Below are positions 1 through 7,248 of a stretch of DNA of 64,000 bases, one piece after another. Made by a program: the position numbers and the translations under genes. The notes beneath the pieces were generated by a model. It made no database searches. It was not told the DNA's origin and was given only the letters and a program-made list of their open reading frames with translations. The stretch is from Pseudomonas nitroreducens NBRC 12694 (GTDB lineage Bacteria > Pseudomonadota > Gammaproteobacteria > Pseudomonadales > Pseudomonadaceae): the NCBI RefSeq assembly GCF_002091755.1, contig NZ_BDAI01000003.1, forward strand, positions 434,001 through 498,000. Reading direction: 5' to 3'. Numbering within the stretch: the stretch's first letter is position 1; every line of letters begins with the position of its first letter.

Positions 1-854
1 CGGTGCTGCTGGTGTGGTTCCACCCGCTGGAGATGGCTGCGGGACAACGCGACAACCTCCTTATCTATGGCATGTGGCTGAGCTTCGCCCTGGCCGCCGC
101 ACTGATCACCTTCTTCGTCGCCCGCATGTCCGAGTCGCTGCGCCGCCAGGAGCAGTTGCAGGCGCAGCGTCGCGAGGAAGGCATGCGTGACCAGCAACTG
201 CTGGCCGTGGCCACCCAGGCCGCCGGCGCCGCCCATGAACTGGGCACGCCGCTGGCGACCATGAGCGTACTGCTCAAGGAATTGCGCCAGACCAATGCGG
301 ACCAGCCGATGTTGCAGGAAGATCTCGCCCTGCTGCAGGAGCAGGTCAAGCTTTGCAAGACCACCCTGCAGCACCTGGTACGCGCCGCCGAAGCGGATCG
401 TCGCCAGGCGGTGGAAGAGCAGGGCGCCAACGAGTGGGTCGAAGCGGTGCTGCGGCGCTGGCATTTGATGCGCCCGGAGGCGAGCTATCGCTACCAGACG
501 CTCGGCAAGGGCAAGGCACCGCGGATGACTCCGCCGACCGACCTGAGCCAGGCGCTGCTGAACCTGCTCAATAATGCGACGGACGCCTGCCCGGACGACC
601 TGGATATCCGCCTGGACTGGGATGCCGGGGAAATCTGCCTGAGCATCCGCGACCAGGGCCCGGGCGTGCCGCTGGCGATTGCCGAACAGCTCGGCAAGCC
701 GTTCTTCACCACCAAGGGCAAGGGGTTCGGCCTGGGATTGTTCCTGAGCCAGGCCAGCGTGACCCGCGCAGGTGGAACGGTGAAGTTGTATAACCATGAA
801 GATGGCGGCACTCTGACCGAGTTGCGTCTGCCCAGAAGCTATGGCGTGGCCTGA
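1..854 (+). CDS. roxS: RoxS/RegB-family redox sensor histidine kinase, C-terminal part (5' truncated by window edge)
   Basis: Membrane-bound sensor kinase of the RegB/PrrB/RoxS family, which senses electron-transport redox state and phosphorylates RoxR. The frame is open from the first bases, so the N-terminal membrane region is mostly missing. Numbering from the GTG at position 3, a last membrane segment lies at about 20-40, the H box HELGTPLATM has His78, an N box (LNNATDACPDD) follows, and the G boxes GPGVP and GFGLGLFLS close the ATPase domain. Cys118 lies 40 residues after the phospho-accepting His, the spacing of the redox-active cysteine in RegB. It ends 24 bp before roxR, with which it should be co-transcribed. 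Confidence 0.9.
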   Translation, partial: VLLVWFHPLEMAAGQRDNLLIYGMWLSFALAAALITFFVARMSESLRRQEQLQAQRREEGMRDQQLLAVATQAAGAAHELGTPLATMSVLLKELRQTNADQPMLQEDLALLQEQVKLCKTTLQHLVRAAEADRRQAVEEQGANEWVEAVLRRWHLMRPEASYRYQTLGKGKAPRMTPPTDLSQALLNLLNNATDACPDDLDIRLDWDAGEICLSIRDQGPGVPLAIAEQLGKPFFTTKGKGFGLGLFLSQASVTRAGGTVKLYNHEDGGTLTELRLPRSYGVA

Positions 855-878
855 TCGCCGCGCCCGCGAGGAAGTACC

Positions 879-1439
879 ATGAGCGAAGAGATCCTGTTCG
901 AAGGCGAAGAGCAGCCCCACCTGCTGCTGGTGGACGACGATGCCACCTTTACCCGCGTCATGGCCCGCGCCATGGCCCGTCGCGGGTTGCGGGTGTCGGT
1001 CGCCGGCTCCGCCGAGGAAGGCCTGGCCATGGCCAAGGACGATCTGCCCGACTACGCCGTGCTGGACCTGAAGATGGACGGCGACTCCGGCCTGGTGCTG
1101 CTGCCTAAGCTGCTTGAGCTCGACGCCGAGATGCGCGTAGTGATCCTCACTGGCTATTCCAGCATCGCCACCGCGGTGGAAGCCATCAAGCGCGGCGCCA
1201 CCAACTACCTGTGCAAACCGGCCGACGCCGACGATGTGCTCACCGCACTGCTGTCGCAGCACGCCGACCTGGAGACCCTGGTGCCGGAAAACCCCATGTC
1301 GGTCGACCGCCTGCAGTGGGAACATATCCAGCGCGTGCTTGCCGAACATGACGGCAACATCTCCGCGACTGCCCGAGCGCTGGGTATGCACCGGCGCACA
1401 TTGCAACGTAAGCTGCAGAAGCGCCCGGTGAGGCGTTAA
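879..1439 (+). CDS. roxR: RoxR response regulator (RegA/PrrA family)
   Basis: Cytoplasmic DNA-binding response regulator, 186 aa, partner of RoxS; the family controls respiratory genes such as the cyanide-insensitive oxidase. The receiver domain has the acidic pocket (DDD at 19-21), phospho-acceptor Asp63 in VLDLKMDG and the lysine in CKPAD. A Fis-type helix-turn-helix sits at the C-terminus (ISATARALGMHRRTLQRKL), the short RegA architecture. An AGGAAG ribosome binding site precedes the ATG. A strong terminator follows the stop. Confidence 0.93.
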   Translation: MSEEILFEGEEQPHLLLVDDDATFTRVMARAMARRGLRVSVAGSAEEGLAMAKDDLPDYAVLDLKMDGDSGLVLLPKLLELDAEMRVVILTGYSSIATAVEAIKRGATNYLCKPADADDVLTALLSQHADLETLVPENPMSVDRLQWEHIQRVLAEHDGNISATARALGMHRRTLQRKLQKRPVRR

Positions 1440-1453
1440 GCGATCGATAACAC

Positions 1454-1483
1454 AAAGGAGCGCCAATGAGCGCTCCTTTTTTG
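1454..1483 (+). terminator. Rho-independent terminator of roxSR
   Basis: A 10-bp stem (AAAGGAGCGC / GCGCTCCTTT) with a six-base loop is followed by a T run. It begins 14 bp after the roxR stop and separates roxSR from the ABC transporter. Confidence 0.88.
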
Positions 1484-1509
1484 TATGTACAGCCGTGCGA
1501 GCCCATTCC

Positions 1510-3243
1510 ATGACCGACAGCGCCGAGTACCGCGCCGCGAACGATGCCGTTCGCAGCCGCTTCTTCCACCGAGTCTGGCACCTCACCGCGCCTTACTGGC
1601 GCAGCGAAGAGAAGGGCATGGCCTGGTTGCTGCTGATCGTGGTCATCGCCCTCTCGCTGGTGGGTGTGGCCGTCTCGGTCTGGCTCAACAGCTGGTACCG
1701 TGACTTCTACAACGCCCTGCAGAACAAGGATGTCGACTCCTTCATCCGGCTGGTCCTGTACTTCTGCGGCATTGCCGCCGCCGCGATCCTGATCGCCGTC
1801 TACCGCCTCTACCTGACCCAGATGCTGACCATCCGCTGGCGCCGCTGGCTGACGGAGAAGCACTTCGCCGCCTGGCTGGGCGACAAGAACTATTACCGCC
1901 TCGAGCAGCGCGGCCATACCGACAACCCCGACCAGCGCCTGACCGAAGACCTCAACAACTTCACCGATACCACCCTGACCCTGGGTCTTGGCCTGATCCG
2001 CAACGTCGTCAGCCTGGTGTCCTTCTCGGTCATCCTCTGGGGCGTTTCCGGCAGCATCGAAATCCTCGGCATCACCATTCCCGGCTACATGTTCTGGGCA
2101 GCGCTGCTCTACGCGGCGGTTGGCAGCTGGCTGACGCACCTGATCGCGCGCCGCCTGATCACCCTGAACAACCAGCAACAGCGCTTCGAGGCGGATCTGC
2201 GTTTCGGCCTGGTCCGGGTGCGCGAGAATGCCGAGAGCATCGCCCTGTACAACGGCGAGGCCAACGAGAACGAACGGCTGATGACGCGCTTCCGCAATGT
2301 CTGGGGCAACTTCTGGGAGCTGATGAAGGTGCAGAAGCGCTTGACCTTCTTCAGCTCCGGCTATGCCCAGATCGCCATCATCTTCCCCCTGGTGGTCGCC
2401 GCCCCGCGTTATTTCGCCGGCAAGATCCAACTCGGCGAGCTCATGCAGATCAACTCCGCCTTCGGCAACGTGCAGGACGGCCTGAGCTGGTTCATCGATG
2501 CGTACGCCAGCCTCGCCAATTGGCGCGCCACCTGCGACCGTCTGCTGAGCTTCCGCGGAGCCATGGCCGACATCGCCCAGGAGTCGGCGAACATCGACGT
2601 GCGCAAGTCCGGCGACTTGCTGCAACTGCAGAACCTTACCCTGAGCCTGGGCAACGGTCGCGAGCTGCTGCAGCCCACCAGCCTGGCGATCAACAACGGG
2701 GAGCACGTACTGATCGGTGGCCCGTCCGGCGGTGGCAAGAGCACCCTGCTGCGCGCCATGAGCGGCCTGTGGCGCTACGGCAGCGGCGTTGTGCAGATGC
2801 CTGAGGCGCGCAGTCTGTTCGTCCCGCAGAAACCCTACCTGCCCATCGGCACCCTCGCCGAGGCGCTCTGCTATCCGGAGCAGGGCGATCGTCACGATCC
2901 CGAGCAACTGAAACAGGTGCTGCACCTGTGCCGCCTGGATTCGCTGGTGCCGCGCCTGGGTGAAGCCGACCATTGGCAGCGTGTGCTGTCTCCGGGCGAG
3001 CAGCAGCGTCTGGCCATCGCCCGTGCACTGCTTTATGCGCCGCAGTGGTTATTCCTCGACGAGGCGACTTCCGCACTGGACGAAACCGACGAAGCTGCGC
3101 TCTACCAGGTGCTGCTGGACCAATTGCCAGGCGTCACCCTGGTCAGCATTGGCCACCGTCTCAGCCTGAAACGATTCCACCCGCGCCAGCTGCGCCTGGA
3201 AGACCATCGATTGCAGGAGATCGAGGCTGTTCTGCCGGTGTAG
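1510..3243 (+). CDS. SbmA/YddA-like ABC transporter, fused permease and ATPase
   Basis: Inner-membrane half-transporter with permease and ATPase in one chain (577 aa), of the ABC_membrane_2 / YddA type related to SbmA/BacA peptide transporters. The N-terminal ~320 residues carry membrane segments (about 38-60, 82-105, 160-215, 285-305) and the family-like NPDQRLTEDLNNFTD stretch. The ATPase has Walker A GPSGGGKST near residue 405, signature LSPGEQQRLAIARALL, Walker B WLFLDEATSALDE and switch His in GHRLS. ATG 1510 is preferred over the in-frame GTG at 1495; the ribosome binding site is weak. Substrate cannot be told from sequence. It is flanked by a terminator upstream and an AT-rich gap downstream, so is probably its own unit. 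Confidence 0.85.
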   Translation: MTDSAEYRAANDAVRSRFFHRVWHLTAPYWRSEEKGMAWLLLIVVIALSLVGVAVSVWLNSWYRDFYNALQNKDVDSFIRLVLYFCGIAAAAILIAVYRLYLTQMLTIRWRRWLTEKHFAAWLGDKNYYRLEQRGHTDNPDQRLTEDLNNFTDTTLTLGLGLIRNVVSLVSFSVILWGVSGSIEILGITIPGYMFWAALLYAAVGSWLTHLIARRLITLNNQQQRFEADLRFGLVRVRENAESIALYNGEANENERLMTRFRNVWGNFWELMKVQKRLTFFSSGYAQIAIIFPLVVAAPRYFAGKIQLGELMQINSAFGNVQDGLSWFIDAYASLANWRATCDRLLSFRGAMADIAQESANIDVRKSGDLLQLQNLTLSLGNGRELLQPTSLAINNGEHVLIGGPSGGGKSTLLRAMSGLWRYGSGVVQMPEARSLFVPQKPYLPIGTLAEALCYPEQGDRHDPEQLKQVLHLCRLDSLVPRLGEADHWQRVLSPGEQQRLAIARALLYAPQWLFLDEATSALDETDEAALYQVLLDQLPGVTLVSIGHRLSLKRFHPRQLRLEDHRLQEIEAVLPV

Positions 3244-3435
3244 TGGCAGTTTGATTCACTGGGATACTGTGAAGGTGTTAGTGGGAAACATCTGAAAGTC
3301 TTCTCAGATGGGATGATTTCTTCTTATTTATTTACATTTTTCAGTGTTTCGCCGCTGCGAAGCTTTCAATAACAGGTACCCTGTGCAGCCCGGTCCGACC
3401 AGGATCGGGTTTCGAAAGATTCAACGGTACCTCCC
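3244..3435. promoter_or_regulatory. AT-rich intergenic region with a small inverted repeat, upstream of the M23-bactofilin cassette
   Basis: This 192-bp gap is visibly richer in A and T than its surroundings, especially 3310-3345. An inverted repeat CATCTGA (3289-3295) / TCAGATG (3304-3310) lies in it, followed by a T-rich stretch. It could hold the end of the ABC transporter transcript, the promoter of the peptidase, or both; no confident -35/-10 pair could be picked. Confidence 0.35.
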
Positions 3436-4404
3436 ATGAGCTTCCTTTCACCAACTCGGCAGGCATTGACCCGTTCGGACCTGCAGCTGATCGATCGGCG
3501 CCGGTTCCTGCTGGTGGCCGGCTGCACGGCGCTGCTATTCGCTGTGGTGGCCTTCGTGGTCGGTGTCTGGGTGGGCCGGACCAACGTCGAGCCGGTGCCG
3601 ATGCCCGTCGTCGCGAGCGTACCCGCCCCCTCGGAAGATGATTCCGCCGAGCGTTTCGCAGCGGAGCGGATAGGGGAGCTGGCCGGTCGCCTGCAAGTGC
3701 TGGAGAAAGACGCCACTTACCTGCTCAAGGCCGTCGACAGCCACGAGGAAATCGCGCGCAAACTGTCCAAGGTCGACCCTGAGCTCGCGCCAAAGCCCCA
3801 GGCGCCGACCACCAAGGGCAAAGGCGGCATCCTGCTGCCACCGCGCCCTTGTGCAGAACCGCTGCCCGCTTCCGACGTCGATCTGGAGCGGAGCGAGCGC
3901 TCGGCAAAATGCCTGCGCCGGGTATTCGACCTGTTGATGGACCAGGTGGCGCGGCGCAACGCCGACTTCATGGCCATTCCCGCCCGTCGCCCGATGGAGC
4001 AGGCGCGCCTGGGGTCGCCTTTCGGCAACCGGCTCGACCCCTTCAATCACCACCTGGCGTTCCACTCCGGCCAGGACTTCTCGGCGCCGACCGGCAGCCC
4101 GATCCATGCGGCCGCTGGTGGACGCGTCATCGTCGCAGGGCCGAATCCCTCCTATGGCAATCGCGTGGAGATTGACCATGGCAACGGCCTGGTCACGCGC
4201 TATGCCCACGCCTCGAAACTGCTGGTGAAAGTGGGCGACGTAGTGCTGCCGGGGCAGGAAATTGCCAAGGTGGGTTCCACCGGCCGCTCCACGGGGCCGC
4301 ACCTGCATTTCGAAGTGCTTTACCACGGCGAATTCGTCGACCCACAGAACTTCCTCTCTCTGGGAGGCATGGAGATCGATAGCGATGGTATGGCCTCGGA
4401 CTAG
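3436..4404 (+). CDS. M23-family murein endopeptidase, membrane anchored
   Basis: Predicted LytM/M23 zinc peptidase of 322 aa that would cleave peptidoglycan cross-bridges in the periplasm. A single N-terminal membrane anchor spans about 24-46, a coiled segment follows (about 75-120), and the catalytic domain occupies the C-terminal ~150 residues: GSPFGNRLDPF, then zinc ligands His210 and Asp214 in HSGQDFS and the HLHFE motif (His289, His291). All expected ligands are present, so it should be active rather than an activator-type LytM protein. The next gene overlaps its 3' end by 20 bp and a bactofilin follows, matching the peptidase-bactofilin pairs that shape cells in other bacteria. Confidence 0.88.
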   Translation: MSFLSPTRQALTRSDLQLIDRRRFLLVAGCTALLFAVVAFVVGVWVGRTNVEPVPMPVVASVPAPSEDDSAERFAAERIGELAGRLQVLEKDATYLLKAVDSHEEIARKLSKVDPELAPKPQAPTTKGKGGILLPPRPCAEPLPASDVDLERSERSAKCLRRVFDLLMDQVARRNADFMAIPARRPMEQARLGSPFGNRLDPFNHHLAFHSGQDFSAPTGSPIHAAAGGRVIVAGPNPSYGNRVEIDHGNGLVTRYAHASKLLVKVGDVVLPGQEIAKVGSTGRSTGPHLHFEVLYHGEFVDPQNFLSLGGMEIDSDGMASD

Positions 4405-4762
4405 GAAGCCCTCCACCCGCGACCTGCTGCGCGCCGAGCACCGCCCCCATGTTCCTCGTGGTTCCGCGGCGTTGGGCCGCGCGGCCTTGCTCCTGGTTCT
4501 CTTGCTGGCAGCGGCGCTGGCGGGCGTCTGGCTGATGCGCCACCAGGGTGAGGTGGCGGGCCGTGTACAGGCTGATGAACTCCAGGCGCTGCGTGTGCAG
4601 GTCGAGCAGTTGACCGCCGAACTGGAGGACAAACGCCTGCAGGGCGACGAGGACCGCGCCAATCGAGAACAGCTGATGCAGCGCATCGATTCGATGTCCG
4701 CCGAAATCAAGAAACTCAAGACTGAGCTGGCCTTCTACCGCCAGCAGAAACCTGGCAAGTAG
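4385..4762 (+). CDS. Small single-pass membrane protein with periplasmic coiled coil (DUF6776-like)
   Basis: 125-aa protein with a basic N-terminus, one membrane segment at about 33-51 and an almost entirely charged, heptad-like helix from about 60 to 118 (repeated Glu/Arg/Gln with Leu spacing). ATG 4385 lies inside the end of the peptidase gene (20-bp overlap), implying coupled translation. Its position between an M23 peptidase and a bactofilin suggests a membrane linker between the cytoplasmic bactofilin polymer and the periplasmic enzyme; that is inference. The family name is from resemblance to small proteins found beside bactofilins in Pseudomonas and is tentative. Confidence 0.7.
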   Translation: MVWPRTRKPSTRDLLRAEHRPHVPRGSAALGRAALLLVLLLAAALAGVWLMRHQGEVAGRVQADELQALRVQVEQLTAELEDKRLQGDEDRANREQLMQRIDSMSAEIKKLKTELAFYRQQKPGK

Positions 4763-4780
4763 TACGCGCGAGGAATTGCG

Positions 4781-5221
4781 ATGTTCAGCAACAGCAAGAA
4801 GAAAGGCCCGCAGGTGTCGGTGGACAAGTTCTCCAGCCTGCTCTCGGGCAACGTCGATCTGGTCGGCGATATGCAGTTCCAGGATGGCCTGAAGATTCTC
4901 GGTACCGTGAAAGGCAATGTCTGCCACAAGCCCGGCGCCGCCAGCCTGCTGGCGCTCAGTGCGGAAGGTCGGATCGAGGGGAATGTCAGCAGTTACGACG
5001 CGCTGATCGATGGGACCATCATTGGTGACCTGTATGTCGAACACCTGCTGGAGCTGCACTCCAATGCACGCGTGGTCGGCAATATCCAGTATCGCCAGTT
5101 GAGCATGGAGAACGGCGCCACCGTGGACGGCAAGCTGACTCGCCTGGCCGAAGGCGAGTCGCCCAAACCGCTGGAACTGCCGGCGCCGCTCTGGGGCGAA
5201 GCGACCGACGCGCAGGTGTGA
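4781..5221 (+). CDS. Bactofilin (polymer-forming cytoskeletal protein, CcmA/BacA family)
   Basis: 146-aa bactofilin. These proteins polymerise in the cytoplasm without nucleotide through a right-handed beta-helix core and position cell-wall enzymes. The short basic N-terminus (MFSNSKKKG) is followed by the core at about 15-125 with the regular Gly/hydrophobic repeat of the family (GNVDLVGDMQF, LKILGTVKGNV, GRIEGNV, GTIIGDL, ARVVGNI, GATVDGKL), then a Pro-rich tail. The gene lies 18 bp after the coiled-coil membrane protein with a GAGGAA ribosome binding site, so the three genes look like one operon. Confidence 0.88.
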   Translation: MFSNSKKKGPQVSVDKFSSLLSGNVDLVGDMQFQDGLKILGTVKGNVCHKPGAASLLALSAEGRIEGNVSSYDALIDGTIIGDLYVEHLLELHSNARVVGNIQYRQLSMENGATVDGKLTRLAEGESPKPLELPAPLWGEATDAQV

Positions 5222-5288
5222 TTCATCCTGTGGGGCGGGTACATAGCTTGCTATGATTCTGCCCCCGTCGCCCTGATGCCTGCTTCCC

Positions 5289-6230
5289 ATGCTTGCCCTG
5301 CTGCTCCAGACCTTCGCCATCACCGCCCCGGTCTTCGCCATGCTGTTCCTGGGCGTGCTGTTGCGCCGCGTCGGGGCGATCAATCCGGAATTCATCCAGA
5401 CCGCCTCGGCACTGGTGTTCAACGCCACCATGCCGGCGATGCTGTTCCTCGGCATATATCACTCCGACCTGCATAGCGCGGCGCGCCCCGAGGTACTGTT
5501 GTATTTCTGCGCAGCGACCCTGGCGGGCTTCCTGCTGGCCTGGGGTTGGGCGGCCTGGCGAGTGCCGCGTGCCGAGCGCGGCGTCTACGTGCAGGGCTCG
5601 TTCCGCGGCAACAACGGCATCATCGGTCTGGCGCTGGCCACCAGCCTCTATGGTGACCATGGCCTGGCGCTCGGCTCAGTCCTCGCAGCCCTGGTGATCC
5701 TCTGCTACAACACGCTGTCCTCAGTGGTGCTGGCGATCTACAGCCCGAGCATGAAGTCCGACCCGCTGAGCATCGCCCGCAACGTCATCTGTAATCCGCT
5801 GATCATCAGTGTGCTGGCCGCGCTGCCGTTTTCCTGGTTCGGTATCGGCCTGCCGACGTGGCTGCTGACCTCGGCCGACTACTTTGCCCAGATGACCCTG
5901 CCGCTGGCGTTGGTGTGCATCGGCGGCACCCTGTCGCTGGCTTCCCTGCGTGAGAGTGGTGGTCTGGCGATCAGCGCGAGCCTGATGAAGATGATCTGGC
6001 TGCCGCTGATCTGCACCACTGCAGCCTGGTTGCTGGGGTTCCGCGGCGCAGAACTGGGCGTGCTCTTCCTCTATTTCGCCAGCCCCACGGCGGCGGCCAG
6101 CTATGTCATGGCCCGTGCGGCGAATGGCAACCACGAACTGGCGGCGTCGATCATCGTCATCACCACCCTGGTGGCGGCGCTGACCACCAACGTCGGCATC
6201 TTCGTCCTGCAATGGGGCGGCTGGATGTGA
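5289..6230 (+). CDS. AEC-family (auxin efflux carrier-like) permease
   Basis: 313-aa inner-membrane secondary carrier of the AEC family (YfdV/MdcF type); members move small carboxylates or similar anions, but the substrate here is unknown. About ten hydrophobic segments arranged as two five-helix halves are visible, with the polar break FRGNNGIIGLALA in the middle and the paired motif ASPTAAASYVMA near the end. Start ATG 5289 has only a weak ribosome binding site. The 67-bp gap after the bactofilin gene suggests it may have its own promoter. Confidence 0.83.
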   Translation: MLALLLQTFAITAPVFAMLFLGVLLRRVGAINPEFIQTASALVFNATMPAMLFLGIYHSDLHSAARPEVLLYFCAATLAGFLLAWGWAAWRVPRAERGVYVQGSFRGNNGIIGLALATSLYGDHGLALGSVLAALVILCYNTLSSVVLAIYSPSMKSDPLSIARNVICNPLIISVLAALPFSWFGIGLPTWLLTSADYFAQMTLPLALVCIGGTLSLASLRESGGLAISASLMKMIWLPLICTTAAWLLGFRGAELGVLFLYFASPTAAASYVMARAANGNHELAASIIVITTLVAALTTNVGIFVLQWGGWM

Positions 6231-6397
6231 CTCGGTGGAAGGCGAGACTCTCCAATCGGGGTGCGCCAAAAGCCAATCGGTTTGTAGGAAATTTCTGAAA
6301 GATCGTCCTGCGTCGCACGGTCATGCGAAGGTCGTTCCGCACGTCGACAAGACCGGTTACATTTGGCTCCCCCGCTATGCACGATCAAGGAATGTTC

Positions 6398-7210
6398 ATG
6401 CAGCTCACGCGTCGGATGGTTCGTGCCGTCTTTGTTCTGTCAGCCAGTCTCCTGGCTGCGACGGTCGCTGCCGCGCCGGGTGCGGACCTTTCCAGCCCCA
6501 CTGCCGGCTGGCGTTACTCCGGCCTGACCGATGATCCCAGCGTGCCGCGCGTGGCCTATCCCACGCCTCCCATCGACCGTGGCGGTGTTCGTGGCCGCAG
6601 CCTGATCGAAGGGCACCTGCGCGAAGTCTCCGGCGTCGATCGTGCCCAGCGCCTGGTGGTCAACGGCAATCCGCTCCCGCTCTACACCGACGCCGAAGGC
6701 AAGTTCGTGCGCCCCTACAACTTCGGCGCCGGTAGCAACAGCGTCGCGGTCAGCAGTGACCAGGGCAAATCCCTCAAGCGCGTGCAGTTCTATGAAGCCA
6801 ACAACGCTCGCATCCCGCCGCGCATCCGCCTGGCACTGGGCTGGAACGACCCCAAGGCCGAACTCGACCTGCATATCGTCACGCCCGACGGCCAGCATGC
6901 CTTCTGGGCCAACCCGCGCCTGAGCAACGGCGGGGGCCTGGACCCCGACGGGGTCGACGGCCCAGGCCCGGAAATGTTCACCATGGCCGCGCCGCTGCAC
7001 GGCACCTACCTGGTCTATGTGAACTACTGGGGCAACTACAGCGCCAGCCAGGGATACAACTTCCAGGAAGGCAATCATGAGCAGGACGTGATCACCGCCG
7101 AGATCAACCTGGTGTTCAACGAAAATACCGTCAACGAGAAGCGCGAGACCTTCGTGGTGCCCATGCGCACCATCGGTGATCTGGTGCTGGTGAAGACCTT
7201 CAATTACTGA
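6398..7210 (+). CDS. magA: MagA, secreted DUF2135 (YfaP-like) protein of the alpha-2-macroglobulin operon
   Basis: 270-aa exported protein, first gene of magA-F. ATG 6398 (AAGG ribosome binding site 7 nt upstream) gives a clean signal peptide MQLTRRMVRAVFVLSASLLA ending near AAA. The mature part starts with a beta-rich domain (about 30-140) and ends with the DUF2135 domain: LGWNDPKAELDLHIVTPDG, GPGPEMFTM, GTYLVYVNYW and the ending ENTVNEKRETFVVPMR. MagF, at the other end of the operon, is a paralogue. In P. aeruginosa the MagD macroglobulin is reported to interact with MagA; its biochemical role is unknown. Confidence 0.88.
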   Translation: MQLTRRMVRAVFVLSASLLAATVAAAPGADLSSPTAGWRYSGLTDDPSVPRVAYPTPPIDRGGVRGRSLIEGHLREVSGVDRAQRLVVNGNPLPLYTDAEGKFVRPYNFGAGSNSVAVSSDQGKSLKRVQFYEANNARIPPRIRLALGWNDPKAELDLHIVTPDGQHAFWANPRLSNGGGLDPDGVDGPGPEMFTMAAPLHGTYLVYVNYWGNYSASQGYNFQEGNHEQDVITAEINLVFNENTVNEKRETFVVPMRTIGDLVLVKTFNY

Positions 7211-7248
7211 ATTCGCCCCTCGCAGGGATGACACGGGACAAGCGATCC

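Noticed and set aside
1240..2973. 577-codon antisense frame spanning roxR and the ABC transporter
   Set aside because: Crosses a terminator and two clear genes; no recognisable domain.
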